Assembly: GCA_030041335.1 (NCBI GenBank)
Contig: JASHOB010000178.1
Location: 1-51,822 of the forward strand
From: Alphaproteobacteria bacterium
GTDB taxonomy: Bacteria; Pseudomonadota; Alphaproteobacteria; ATCC43930; CGMCC-115725
Reading direction: 5' to 3'
Length of the DNA: 51,822 nt
Below, in pieces: positions 20,462-28,952 of the stretch (position 1 is its first letter; each line of letters starts with the position of its first letter). The notes beneath the pieces are model-generated. The model searched no databases and had not been told where the DNA came from. It worked only from the letters and a program-made list of their open reading frames with translations. A program made the position numbers and the translations under genes.

Positions 20462-21670
20462 ATGCGGGTCGGAAGAGTGCTTGCCGTTTTCGGCGCCGTC
20501 ATGCTCGTGACACCCGCCATGGCGCAGATCTCCGACAACAAGGTCAAGATCGCGGTGCTCGACGATTTCTCGGGTCAGTACTGCATCGGTAACTGCATGG
20601 GGCCGGTGGTGGCGACGCGGATCGCCGCCGACGAGTTCGGCGACAAAATCGCTGGCGCGCCGATCGAGATCATCTGGGGCGACCACCAGAACAAACCCGA
20701 TGTTGCCGTCGCCCTCGTCGACAAATGGTTCGACCTCGAGCAGGTCGATGCCATCGCCGACATCACCAATTCCTCGGTCGCCCTCGCCGCCAACCGCATC
20801 GCGCGCGATAAGGGCAAGGCGGTGCTGATGTCCTCGACCGGCTCGCCCGACTTCACCGGCAAGGAATGTGCGCCCTACACGACGCAATGGACTTTCGATA
20901 CCTACCAGTTCGGCAAGAGCATCGCGGAGGCGGTGCCGATGCTCGGCAAGACCTGGTTCATCGTCACCCCCGACTACCTTTTCGGCAAAACGCTCGAGGC
21001 CAACGTTCGCAAGTTCGTCACGGCGGCTGGCGGCAAAGTGATCGGCTCGGTCGTCCATCCCTTCGGCACCAGCGACATGTCGTCCTTCATGTTGCAGGCG
21101 CAGGCATCGGGTGCGCAGGTAATCGCGCTCGCCAATGCGGGTGGCGATCTCACGAACGCGATCAAGACGGCGAAAGAGTTTGGCCTGGTCGACGCGGGGA
21201 TAAAGATCGTTCCCTTGTCGCTCGATCTGCCGTTCATCGACGGGGTCGGCGGACTTTCCGTCGCGCAAGGCATGATGATGACCTTGCCGTGGTATCCAGG
21301 CCTGAAGCCGGAGGCCATGAAATTCGCATTGGAATTCAAGAGGCGCCAAGGCGTGATGCCGGGCTATCTCATGGCTGGACTGTATTCGGTCGTACACAAT
21401 TACCTGCTCGCGATTAAGGCCACGGGTACCGACAATCCCAAGCCTGTGTTCGCCAAGATGCGGGCGACGCCGGTCGACGATGCCTTCGCCACGCACGGCT
21501 ACCTGCGCCGCGATGGCCGCATGGTCCATGACGTCTATCTCGTGCAGGTGAAGAAACCGTCGGAATCAAAAGGCCCTGACGATCTGGTCAAACTGATCGC
21601 GACCATTCCCGGGGACAAGGCCTTCCGTCCCATGGCGGAGGGCGGTTGCCCCTTTGTCGACAAGAGCTGA
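20462..21670 (+). CDS. Periplasmic substrate-binding protein, copy 1 of 3
   Basis: A 402-residue type I periplasmic binding protein of the branched-chain amino acid/amide class (Peripla_BP_6 fold). The signal peptide is cut near TPAMA-QIS. The mature N-terminus has VKIAVLDDFSGQYC. Four cysteines are shared with the next two genes: the pair Cys41/Cys45 in CIGNCMGP, one in ECAPYTTQW, and one in GGCPF near the C-terminus; these probably form two disulfides. An in-frame ATG lies nine codons upstream, but GAGGGAG sits correctly for 20462. No permease or ATPase gene is nearby. The ligand is unknown. Confidence 0.88.
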   Translation: MRVGRVLAVFGAVMLVTPAMAQISDNKVKIAVLDDFSGQYCIGNCMGPVVATRIAADEFGDKIAGAPIEIIWGDHQNKPDVAVALVDKWFDLEQVDAIADITNSSVALAANRIARDKGKAVLMSSTGSPDFTGKECAPYTTQWTFDTYQFGKSIAEAVPMLGKTWFIVTPDYLFGKTLEANVRKFVTAAGGKVIGSVVHPFGTSDMSSFMLQAQASGAQVIALANAGGDLTNAIKTAKEFGLVDAGIKIVPLSLDLPFIDGVGGLSVAQGMMMTLPWYPGLKPEAMKFALEFKRRQGVMPGYLMAGLYSVVHNYLLAIKATGTDNPKPVFAKMRATPVDDAFATHGYLRRDGRMVHDVYLVQVKKPSESKGPDDLVKLIATIPGDKAFRPMAEGGCPFVDKS

Positions 21671-21674
21671 TTCC

Positions 21675-22886
21675 ATGAAATTATCGGCGATGCTTGTCAC
21701 CGCGTTGGCCCTGAGCCTCATCGGCGTCAGCGCCCGCGCGCAATTCTCCCATGGCAAGATCAAGATCGGTGTGCTCGACGATTTCTCGGGCCAATTCTGC
21801 GCCGGCAACTGCATGGGGCCGGTCAATGCCGTGCGCATTGCCGCCGACGAGTTCGGCAACAAGATCGACGGCGTGCCGATCGAAATTATCTGGGGTGATC
21901 ACCAAAACAAACCCGATGTCGGCGTCGCGTTGACGAACAAATGGCTGGACACGGAGCAAGTCGACGTCATCGTCGACGTCGTCAATTCTTCGGTCGCGCT
22001 CGCGGTACAGAACATCGCGCGCGCCAAGGGCAAGGCGGTGTTGTACTCGACCGCAGGTTCGTCCGACCTCACCGGGAAGGCGTGCGCGCCCTATAGCGCC
22101 CATTGGACCTACGACACCTATCAGTTCGGCAAGACCATCGGCGACGCGGTACCTTATCTCGGCAAAACGTGGTTCATCATCGCCACCGATTTCGCCTACG
22201 GCAAGATCCTGGCCAGCCAGATCAAGCTCAATGTCGAGAAGGCCGGCGGCAAGGTACTCGGCACCGTGTTCCACCCGTTCAACGTCAACGACGCGTCGTC
22301 ATTCATCCTGCAAGCGCAAGCCTCGGGGGCACAAGTTGTGGCGCTCGCTAATTCCGGCAATGACGCCACCATCAGCATCAAGGCGGCGAAGGAGTTCGGG
22401 CTCGTCGATGCCGGTGTCAAGATTGTGCCAGTCAGCATGGATTTGCCGTTCGTCGACGGCGCGGGCGGCCTCGCGGTGATGCAGGGCATGTTTCTGCCGC
22501 TGCCGTGGTATCCGGGATTGAGCGACAAAGCGCGGGCCTTTTCGGCCGAATTCAAGAAGCGCCAGGGAACGGAGGCACCCTATCTGATGGCGGGACTGTA
22601 TTCCGCGGTGCGGACCTATCTGCTGGCGGCGCAGGCGACGAACACCGACAACCCCAAACCGATCTTCGAATACATGCGTGCGCACGTCATCAACGACGCC
22701 TTCACCAGCCATGGCGTGCTGCGCCCGGATGGCCGAATGGTGCATGATGTTTACCTGACGCGGCTCAAAAAGCCGTCGCAATCGCAGGGCCCGAACGACC
22801 TGTCAAGGCTGGTCGCGGTAATTCCCGGCGAGAAAGTATTCCGCCCAATGTCCGAAGGCGGTTGTCCTTATGTCAAGAACAACTGA
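21675..22886 (+). CDS. Periplasmic substrate-binding protein, copy 2 of 3
   Basis: A 403-residue paralogue of its neighbours with the same fold. The signal peptide ends near SARAQ. Mature motifs are KIGVLDDFSGQFC and CAGNCMGP (Cys42/Cys46); the ACAPYSAHW and GGCPYV cysteines are also present. It starts four bases after the stop of copy 1, so the two are surely co-transcribed. The closest resemblance to copy 1 is in the middle (KEFGLVDAG, IIWGDHQNKPDV), but its C-terminal stretch (LKKPSQSQGPNDLS) differs from copies 1 and 3. An ATG seven codons earlier would overlap copy 1; I use the one giving a clean signal peptide. Confidence 0.88.
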   Translation: MKLSAMLVTALALSLIGVSARAQFSHGKIKIGVLDDFSGQFCAGNCMGPVNAVRIAADEFGNKIDGVPIEIIWGDHQNKPDVGVALTNKWLDTEQVDVIVDVVNSSVALAVQNIARAKGKAVLYSTAGSSDLTGKACAPYSAHWTYDTYQFGKTIGDAVPYLGKTWFIIATDFAYGKILASQIKLNVEKAGGKVLGTVFHPFNVNDASSFILQAQASGAQVVALANSGNDATISIKAAKEFGLVDAGVKIVPVSMDLPFVDGAGGLAVMQGMFLPLPWYPGLSDKARAFSAEFKKRQGTEAPYLMAGLYSAVRTYLLAAQATNTDNPKPIFEYMRAHVINDAFTSHGVLRPDGRMVHDVYLTRLKKPSQSQGPNDLSRLVAVIPGEKVFRPMSEGGCPYVKNN

Positions 22887-22892
22887 GGGGCG

Positions 22893-22921
22893 TTGACGTC
22901 ATTCGGGGCCTTCAATAAGGT
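22893..22921 (+). promoter_or_regulatory. Candidate sigma-70 promoter of the third binding protein
   Basis: TTGACG (22893-22898), 17 bases, TAAGGT (22916-22921). It lies entirely in the 85-base gap after copy 2, so copy 3 can be transcribed on its own, with a leader of about 45 bases. Confidence 0.55.
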
Positions 22922-22942
22922 CATAGAAATTTGCCGCAATAA

Positions 22943-22959
22943 AACGCCGTGGCGGCGTT
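22943..22959 (+). promoter_or_regulatory. Leader hairpin directly before the ribosome site of binding protein 3
   Basis: Perfect 7-base arms AACGCCG and CGGCGTT with a TGG loop. The stem ends one base before the AGGGAGGAAG ribosome site of the gene at 22972. There is no T-run, so it is not an ordinary terminator. It may stabilise the downstream message or adjust ribosome access. Confidence 0.45.
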
Positions 22960-22971
22960 AGGGAGGAAGCG

Positions 22972-24180
22972 ATGCGGAAGATTCTCGGGGTGGCGACCCT
23001 CGCCGCGGCGATCGCAATGGCACAGGGTGCGCACGCGCAATATTCCGACGGCAAAATCAAACTCGGCATTCTCGACGATTTTTCAGGGCCCTATTGCGTC
23101 GACAACTGCATGGCGCCGATTGTCAGCGTGCAGATCGCGGTCGACGAGTTCGGCGGCAAGATCAACGGCGTGCCGATCGAAGTGATTCATGGCGATCACC
23201 AGGATAAGCCCGACGTCGGCGTGGCGCTGGCCCGGCGCTGGTACGACACCGAACAGGTCGATGTCATTCTCGACGTGGTCTATTCCGGCGTGGCGCTGGC
23301 GGTTCAGAATGTCGCGAGGGAAAAGGGCAAGGCGGTGCTCTATAGCGAAGCCGGCTCCGATGCGCTCACGGGAAAGCAATGCGCTCCCTATAGCGCGCAG
23401 TGGACCTACGACACTTATCAGCTTCCAAACCTCGGCCAGGCGTTGCCGATGCTCGGCAAGAAATGGTTCATTCTCGCCGCCGACTACGCTTACGGCAAAG
23501 CGCTGGTCGCTGGCGTGACGGCGAGCGTCAAGAGGGCCGGCGGCGAGATCGTCGGCACCGTGTTCCATCCGTTCGGCGCCGGCGACATGTCATCCTTTAT
23601 CCTGCAAGCCCAATCGTCGCATGCGGACGTTGTGGCGCTGGGCGATGCCGGCCCCGACATGAACAATGCCATCAAAGCGGCGAACGAGTTCGGCCTCATT
23701 GCGAGCGGCGTCAAGATCGTGCCGCTGAGCATGGATCTGGCCGCGATCCAGGGGGCAGGGGGCCTGCAAGCGACGCAGGGGATGTTTATGGCCCTTCCCT
23801 GGTACCGCGATGCCAATCCCCCGAAGTCCGAGGCATGGGCCCAGGAGTTCGAAAAGCGGCAGAAGACAATGGCGCCCTATCTGATGGCGGGCCTCTACTC
23901 GGCAACGCGCACCTATCTGTTGGCGGCACAAGCAACCGGCACGGACGATCCCAAGAAGATCTTCCCGTGGATGCAATCCCACGTCATCGATGACGCTTTC
24001 ACCGCCCACGGCGTGTTGCGGCCCGACGGCCGCATGGTGCACGACGTCTTTTTGGTGCAAGTCAAGAAACCGTCCGAATCAAAGGGTCCGCGCGATCTGG
24101 CGAAGCTGATCGCGACCATCCCCGGAGACAAGGCGTTCCGGCCCATGGCCGATGGCGGCTGCCCTTACATTAAACCGTAA
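22972..24180 (+). CDS. Periplasmic substrate-binding protein, copy 3 of 3
   Basis: A 402-residue paralogue with a signal peptide (cut near GAHAQ) and mature start KIKLGILDDFSGPYC. The four cysteines are kept (CVDNCMAP, QCAPYSAQW, GGCPYI). The ligand-cleft region differs from copies 1 and 2: LDLPFID or MDLPFVD is replaced by MDLAAIQG, and QFGKS/T by QLPNL. This suggests a different ligand. The C-terminal stretch VKKPSESKGP is nearly identical to copy 1. Strong GGAGG site; its own promoter-like sequence and a leader hairpin precede it. Confidence 0.88.
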   Translation: MRKILGVATLAAAIAMAQGAHAQYSDGKIKLGILDDFSGPYCVDNCMAPIVSVQIAVDEFGGKINGVPIEVIHGDHQDKPDVGVALARRWYDTEQVDVILDVVYSGVALAVQNVAREKGKAVLYSEAGSDALTGKQCAPYSAQWTYDTYQLPNLGQALPMLGKKWFILAADYAYGKALVAGVTASVKRAGGEIVGTVFHPFGAGDMSSFILQAQSSHADVVALGDAGPDMNNAIKAANEFGLIASGVKIVPLSMDLAAIQGAGGLQATQGMFMALPWYRDANPPKSEAWAQEFEKRQKTMAPYLMAGLYSATRTYLLAAQATGTDDPKKIFPWMQSHVIDDAFTAHGVLRPDGRMVHDVFLVQVKKPSESKGPRDLAKLIATIPGDKAFRPMADGGCPYIKP

Positions 24181-24199
24181 CCTCGCGCCCGCTGCCTGT

Positions 24200-24236
24200 A
24201 GCGATTTGTCGCTGGCAAGCCACAGCATCTCGTGGC
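24200..24236 (+). other. Two small stem-loops after the binding-protein cluster
   Basis: AGCGA-TTTG-TCGCT (24200-24213) and GCCAC-N8-GTGGC (24219-24236) follow the stop of binding protein 3. Neither has a T-run, so they are at best a weak transcript end. Confidence 0.25.
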
Positions 24237-24295
24237 AGGATGCGCGCGCCTTGGCAGAGCAAGGTAGAGGGGGCGGTCAGCCGTGAGGTTTGGTC

Positions 24296-24856
24296 TTGTC
24301 TCTGTTAGATAACTGCCCGGCGTTGGTCCTGAATGCGGATTTTCGTCCGCTGAGCTACTTCCCATTGTCTTTGTGGTCTTGGCAGGATGCGGTAAAGGCG
24401 GTCTGCCTCGACCGCGTCAATATTGTGTCGCACTATGACCGCGTGGTGCGCAGCCCGTCCTTCGCCATGCGCCTTCCTAGCGTTATCTCGCTCAAGGAAT
24501 ATATTGCGGCGGCGCGGCGTCCCGCCTTCACCCGCTTCAACGTGTTCTTGCGCGATCGATTCACCTGCCAATATTGCGGCGACCCGTTCGTCTCCCACGA
24601 ACTTACCTTCGATCATCTCGTGCCGCGCTCGCGTGGCGGCAAGACGACGTGGCAGAATGTCGTTACCGCGTGCTCGACCTGCAATCTCGAAAAGGGCAAC
24701 CGCCTGCCGCACGAGGCTCGCATGTATCCGCGACGCCAACCGGAACAACCGACGAGCCACCTGTTGCAAGAAAACGGGCGGGGATTCCCGCCCAATTTTT
24801 TGCATCACTCCTGGCGCGATTTTCTCTATTGGGACAGCGAGCTCGAGGCGAGTTGA
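24296..24856 (+). CDS. HNH endonuclease
   Basis: A 186-residue HNH nuclease of a widely conserved bacterial type. The N-terminal half reads CPALVLNADFRPLSYFPLSL. The zinc-ribbon HNH core has CQYC, LTFDHLVPRSRGGKTTWQN and the second pair CSTC. No ATG fits. TTG at 24296 has GAGG seven bases upstream and is the best start; another TTG at 24290 is possible. The family is usually found outside phage or restriction contexts and its physiological target is unknown. A Nudix gene follows by 13 bases. Confidence 0.88.
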   Translation: MSLLDNCPALVLNADFRPLSYFPLSLWSWQDAVKAVCLDRVNIVSHYDRVVRSPSFAMRLPSVISLKEYIAAARRPAFTRFNVFLRDRFTCQYCGDPFVSHELTFDHLVPRSRGGKTTWQNVVTACSTCNLEKGNRLPHEARMYPRRQPEQPTSHLLQENGRGFPPNFLHHSWRDFLYWDSELEAS

Positions 24857-24869
24857 TCAGTTCCGGCCC

Positions 24870-25742
24870 ATGAGTCTGCTGCGCCATCTCGACCATTGCA
24901 ACCGCTTTGACGCGTCGCGCTTTCGCCCGTTGCTCTTCAAGGAGCAGCAGATCGGCCTGGTGCGCGATGACAATGCCGCCCGTCTCGCACATTTCCCCGA
25001 TACATTCGCCGTGGCCGCCGACAAGGTTACGTTGGTTGCGAATGGCGGTTTCGACGCGGTGAGCGCCGCGGTCGATCGCGTCGTCGAGGCCTTGGTCGCC
25101 CAGGGCGCCGTGTCGAAATGGCGTTACGAGTCGTTCGCGGTGTCGCCGGTCTGGGGCGAGGCGCCGCTGTTCCGGATCGATCGGGGCGCGGTGCCGGTGT
25201 TCGGCATCCGCGCTTATGGCGTTCACCTAAACGGCTGGCGCCGTGCGCCCAACGGCCGAATACAGCTGTGGATTGGCCGCCGTGCCGGCGACAAAAAGGT
25301 TGATCCAAACAAGCTCGACAATCTGGTGGCGGGCGGTATCGGCTATCCACACGGCATTGAAGACACCCTGATCAAAGAGGCGGAAGAAGAAGCGGGCATG
25401 GATGCCGCCCTGGTGGCGCGCGCGACAGCGTGCGGCCACATCGGCTACCGCATGGAATGGGAGTCGGGGGCGCGAGACGACGTGCTCTTCGTCTATGAGC
25501 TCGAAACGCCTGGCGAGTTCGTGCCGCGCAACCACGACGGCGAAATTGTCGAATTCGAGCTGATGGACATCGCAGATGTGCTCGATCGCATCGAACATAC
25601 CGACGATTTTAAGTTCAATGTCAATCTTGTGATCATCGATTTTGCTCTGCGTCATGGCTTGATCGCGCCGAATCACCCCGAATACGAGGCGCTGCGCGCC
25701 GGATTACGGCCCGTCACGCGCGAAGATTGGCCGAGCCATTGA
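24870..25742 (+). CDS. DUF4743-Nudix hydrolase (Tnr3/YJR142W-like)
   Basis: A 290-residue two-domain protein. Residues about 1-120 match the DUF4743 region (RFRPLLFKEQQIGLV onward). The C-terminal Nudix domain carries GGIGYPHGIEDTLIKEAEEE, an atypical Nudix box with KE-x3-EE where most have RE-x2-EE. Eukaryotic relatives (yeast YJR142W, plant NUDX20/24, the N-terminal part of fission yeast Tnr3) remove damaged thiamine diphosphate analogues, so thiamine-cofactor sanitation is a reasonable inference. No thiamine genes are adjacent. It is probably co-transcribed with the HNH gene. Confidence 0.85.
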   Translation: MSLLRHLDHCNRFDASRFRPLLFKEQQIGLVRDDNAARLAHFPDTFAVAADKVTLVANGGFDAVSAAVDRVVEALVAQGAVSKWRYESFAVSPVWGEAPLFRIDRGAVPVFGIRAYGVHLNGWRRAPNGRIQLWIGRRAGDKKVDPNKLDNLVAGGIGYPHGIEDTLIKEAEEEAGMDAALVARATACGHIGYRMEWESGARDDVLFVYELETPGEFVPRNHDGEIVEFELMDIADVLDRIEHTDDFKFNVNLVIIDFALRHGLIAPNHPEYEALRAGLRPVTREDWPSH

Positions 25743-25987
25743 GAGGGATTTCGATTTTTTGGCGTGGTTGAGTGATGGAGCTTGCCGGAAGGCGGGGCGC
25801 GGGCGGCGTTTTTGCGATCTGCGTCCCGGCCCCGGCTGCAAGCGTTTTTGGACGTCCTCTCCGCCCATTCGCCCTTTAACGCTCGGCCAGTCCAATTCGG
25901 CTGAAGTCGGCGCCGCTCAGCACTATTGACGACGACTTCTACAGTTCCAGAGAGAGCCGCGCCAGCGGAACGGCCTCGACTTTGAAC

Positions 25988-27094
25988 TCAGCCTGCGACG
26001 GTCCTCGATCGCCCAAAGCTTCCGACCGCGTTAGCCACGCGCCGTCTTTGCTTACGAACCACGATCCTGGGGACCTCGGCTATCATCGCGCACAACGAGT
26101 GGGCAACGCTGCGACGGAAGAGAAGGGCGAGTCCCGTTTTGATCTTGCCTGCAAAAAGCGCTCGCCCTGCGTCCGCGGCGGCGATGGGGGCGTGCATGAG
26201 CATGCTGGCATTGCGGTAACAGCCCATCATGCAGGCGTTGCAAGGTTCGCGTTGATCCGGAATCGTTTCCAGATCGAAAACCGAACCGAGCGGCTCGTTC
26301 CAGGCCTCGCAACGCCAGATATTCAGATCCCAGTCAACGTAAAAATATTTGTGCCCGCCGATACAGGGAATGTTCTGGGGTTCTCCGCAGACGTAGCGGC
26401 GAACTTCCTTGAGCGAAGCTCTGGGATTCAAAACCGGAAAACGCCTTTTGAGGTCTCCGATCGCGTCAAGCGCCTCGAGCATTTCATCGCGACCGAGATC
26501 GACCAGCGGCGAATCGGCATAGACAAGGGATGTCGACCCCAGCGGCTCTCGCCGTGGATAGGAGAACGACACATCGTCAAAACCCAGGCGACGCAGCGCA
26601 TCCGGCAACTGGTCGTACCGGACCAACCGGCTGACCGTCACAGAAGCCTGCACGGAGATGCCGTGCGCCTGCGCTCGCCGTATGCCGTCGACCAGGCGCC
26701 GCTCCAATCCCTGAAGCCCGCGGTGGTCCTCATGCTCCGTAACGTTGGCACTGTCGATAGACACAATCAGCCGGTCGAGCCCGGCTGCAGCTAATGCATC
26801 GATAAAGCGCGGCAGAAACCAGCCATTCGTGATGATCGCACACGATATCCCGGCCCGGACGATCTCGGAAACGAGTTTGACGATCTCCGGATGTACCAGT
26901 GGCTCACCGCCTTGAAGCGTCATGTGCCGAATTCCGCGGCGGTACAGAATTGGTAACGCTCGCGAAAGCGCTTCGGGATCAACATAACGTGCAGGGCCGG
27001 CTAAGTTCTTATCGCGGGCAAAGCCGCAGAAATCGCAGGCAGCGTTACAGACATTGGTCACCGACAGATCGCAAATCGCAGGTAAGGTGCTCAT
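25988..27094 (-). CDS. Radical SAM protein with C-terminal cysteine cluster
   Basis: A 368-residue radical SAM enzyme. The 4Fe-4S/SAM motif is C16-x3-C20-x2-C23 (CNAACDFC), and GGEP follows at 62-65. The C-terminal third has a SPASM-like set of cysteines: CGEPQNIPC, then a RCEAWNEP stretch, then CNACMMGC. This suggests auxiliary Fe-S clusters as in enzymes that modify peptides or small substrates. No precursor peptide, SAM-partner or cofactor gene is adjacent, and no function can be assigned. Base composition seems somewhat lower in GC than its neighbours by eye. GGAG precedes the ATG. The 245 bases between it and the Nudix gene show nothing I can name. Confidence 0.85.
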   Translation of the reverse strand: MSTLPAICDLSVTNVCNAACDFCGFARDKNLAGPARYVDPEALSRALPILYRRGIRHMTLQGGEPLVHPEIVKLVSEIVRAGISCAIITNGWFLPRFIDALAAAGLDRLIVSIDSANVTEHEDHRGLQGLERRLVDGIRRAQAHGISVQASVTVSRLVRYDQLPDALRRLGFDDVSFSYPRREPLGSTSLVYADSPLVDLGRDEMLEALDAIGDLKRRFPVLNPRASLKEVRRYVCGEPQNIPCIGGHKYFYVDWDLNIWRCEAWNEPLGSVFDLETIPDQREPCNACMMGCYRNASMLMHAPIAAADAGRALFAGKIKTGLALLFRRSVAHSLCAMIAEVPRIVVRKQRRRVANAVGSFGRSRTVAG

Positions 27095-27189
27095 TACGTT
27101 CTCCGAGACACTGAAATGTCACATGCCCCGTATGGCCGCTAACATGGAGTCCGCGCGGTCGGTCCAATAATTCGGCTCGACGCCAGACC

Positions 27190-28113
27190 CTAGCTCGGCT
27201 TTTGGGCCTTCTCGCGCTCACGCCGGCGGATCAGCGTACCGGCGCCTTCGGCAAACAATTCTAGCAGGATCGCATGCGGTACGCGACCGTCGAGGACAAC
27301 CGCAGCCTCGACGCCACTCTGAACCGCGTCGATGCAAGTTTCGATCTTTGGTATCATTCCGCCCGAGATCGTCCCGTCTGCGATCAACGCCCGGGCCTTG
27401 GCGATCGAGAGTTCGGCGATCAGGCGGTTATTCTTGTCGAGCACACCTTTAATGTCGGTCAGCAGCAACAAGCGGGTCGCGCGCACCGCCGCGGCTACCG
27501 CGCCGGCGGCGGTGTCGGCGTTGATGTTGAAGGTTTCGCCGTTTTCGCCAACTCCAATCGGCGCTATCACCGGGATGACATCCGAGCGGATCAGCGTCTC
27601 CAACACGGCGGCATCGACATACCAAGGCTCGCCGACAAAACCGAGATCGAGCAGTTTTTCGATATTGCTGTCGGGATCCTTGTGCCTGCGCTTGAGTTGA
27701 CGGGCACGGATCAGATTGGCGTCCTTGCCGGAAAGTCCAAAGGCACGGCCACCGGCGCTGTTGATCGCTGCCGCAATCTCCTTGTTGATCGATCCGGACA
27801 GAACCATTTCGACGATCTCAACCGTGGCGCGGTCGGTAACCCGCAAGCCGTCGACGAAGGAGGACTTGATCTTGAGCCGTTCCAGCATCGCCCCGATCTG
27901 CGGGCCGCCGCCGTGTACCACGATTGGATTCAGGCCCACCTGCTTCAACAGCACGATGTCTATAGCAAAGAGCCTGCCAAGTTCCTCCTCGCCCATGGCG
28001 TGACCGCCATACTTCACGACGAAGGTCTTTCCCGAGTAGCGCCGCAAATAGGGGAGCGCGGCCGCAAGGGTCGCTGCTTTGCTCTGCGGATCGATCGTGA
28101 CCGGCTGGTCCAT
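27190..28113 (-). CDS. argB: Acetylglutamate kinase
   Basis: A 307-residue amino-acid-kinase-fold enzyme for the second step of arginine synthesis (phosphorylation of N-acetylglutamate). Characteristic segments are [47 protein letters not shown] and the closing [14 protein letters not shown]. The reading frame is open far upstream, but the ATG at 28113 yields the family N-terminus. It is last in the rpmH-to-argB gene run, 113 bases after engB. The conserved yidC-engB-argB order is common in alphaproteobacteria. Confidence 0.96.
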   Translation of the reverse strand: MDQPVTIDPQSKAATLAAALPYLRRYSGKTFVVKYGGHAMGEEELGRLFAIDIVLLKQVGLNPIVVHGGGPQIGAMLERLKIKSSFVDGLRVTDRATVEIVEMVLSGSINKEIAAAINSAGGRAFGLSGKDANLIRARQLKRRHKDPDSNIEKLLDLGFVGEPWYVDAAVLETLIRSDVIPVIAPIGVGENGETFNINADTAAGAVAAAVRATRLLLLTDIKGVLDKNNRLIAELSIAKARALIADGTISGGMIPKIETCIDAVQSGVEAAVVLDGRVPHAILLELFAEGAGTLIRRREREKAQKPS

Positions 28114-28226
28114 GCGGCGGCAATGTAGCCTGTGTGGTCTGGTTCGCGAAAGTCCGAGGTTGAATATCTTTTGCGTGGTCACGCCGGGCATCCGAAAGCA
28201 AGCCCCGCCCTTGAGCGGTGCTGCGG

Positions 28227-28952
28227 CTAGCGTCCCCGGGGCGCCGATCCACTCCCCGCCGCAAGCGACGTCAGGGCGGCGCGCAGTTCGGCTATGCCGC
28301 TGCCGCTGCGTGCGCTGGTGAGATAAAGACCGGGATAGGCGGCGGCTCGCCTCGCCAGGGCTGCGAATGTATCGGCCGCCATCCGCGCCAGCGCGTCCTC
28401 GTCCACCTGGTCGCATTTGGTCAGAACAACGGCGTAGGACAGCGCCGCCTCGTCGAGGAAGGTCAGCACCCGGCGGTCGGCCGGCTTGACGCCGTGGCGC
28501 GCGTCAATCAGTACCAGTACGCGACGCAGCCCGGCGCGGCCCTTGAGGTAATGCTCGATCAGCTTCGTCCACTTCGCCACCGCGCGCTTTTGCGCCGCGG
28601 CATAGCCGTAGCCTGGGAGATCGACGAGCATCAACCGCCCGGCGAGATCGAAGAAGTTGATCTGCTGGGTGCGGCCCGGCGTGTTCGAGACTCGGGCCAG
28701 CGCTTTGCGCCCCGTCAACGCGTTGAGCAGACTCGATTTGCCGACATTGGATCGCCCCGCGAAAGCGAGCTCGGGCAATCCTGGTGGCGGTAGGGCATCG
28801 ACCCGAGCCGCGCCGGCGCGAAAATCGCAATTGCCGGCGAACAGCTTTCGCCCCTCCTCAATCTGCGTCGCGTCGGGCGCGAGAGCGGGTGGATAAACCG
28901 GCCCTAAGCCTTTACCGGCTGCTTGACTCGGACCTGGCGCAGGATCAGCCAT
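28227..28952 (-). CDS. engB: Ribosome biogenesis GTP-binding protein EngB (YihA/YsxC)
   Basis: A 241-residue GTPase needed for 50S subunit assembly. G1 is [12 protein letters not shown], the G2 Thr lies in NTPGRTQ, G3 is DLPGYGYA, G4 is TKCD, and G5 is around SARSG. An N-terminal extension of about 60 residues (MADPAPGPS onward) precedes the G domain. The ATG lies inside the end of yidC, giving a 49-base overlap. The open frame continues antisense-free through yidC, but those upstream residues are not family-like. Confidence 0.95.
   Translation of the reverse strand: MADPAPGPSQAAGKGLGPVYPPALAPDATQIEEGRKLFAGNCDFRAGAARVDALPPPGLPELAFAGRSNVGKSSLLNALTGRKALARVSNTPGRTQQINFFDLAGRLMLVDLPGYGYAAAQKRAVAKWTKLIEHYLKGRAGLRRVLVLIDARHGVKPADRRVLTFLDEAALSYAVVLTKCDQVDEDALARMAADTFAALARRAAAYPGLYLTSARSGSGIAELRAALTSLAAGSGSAPRGR

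Noticed and set aside
24296-24856. HNH gene as part of a restriction or homing element
   Set aside because: No methylase, intron or repeat borders; the sequence matches the stand-alone chromosomal HNH type.
25704-25895. Short minus-strand frame after the Nudix gene
   Set aside because: Low-complexity basic sequence with no ribosome site or homologous pattern.
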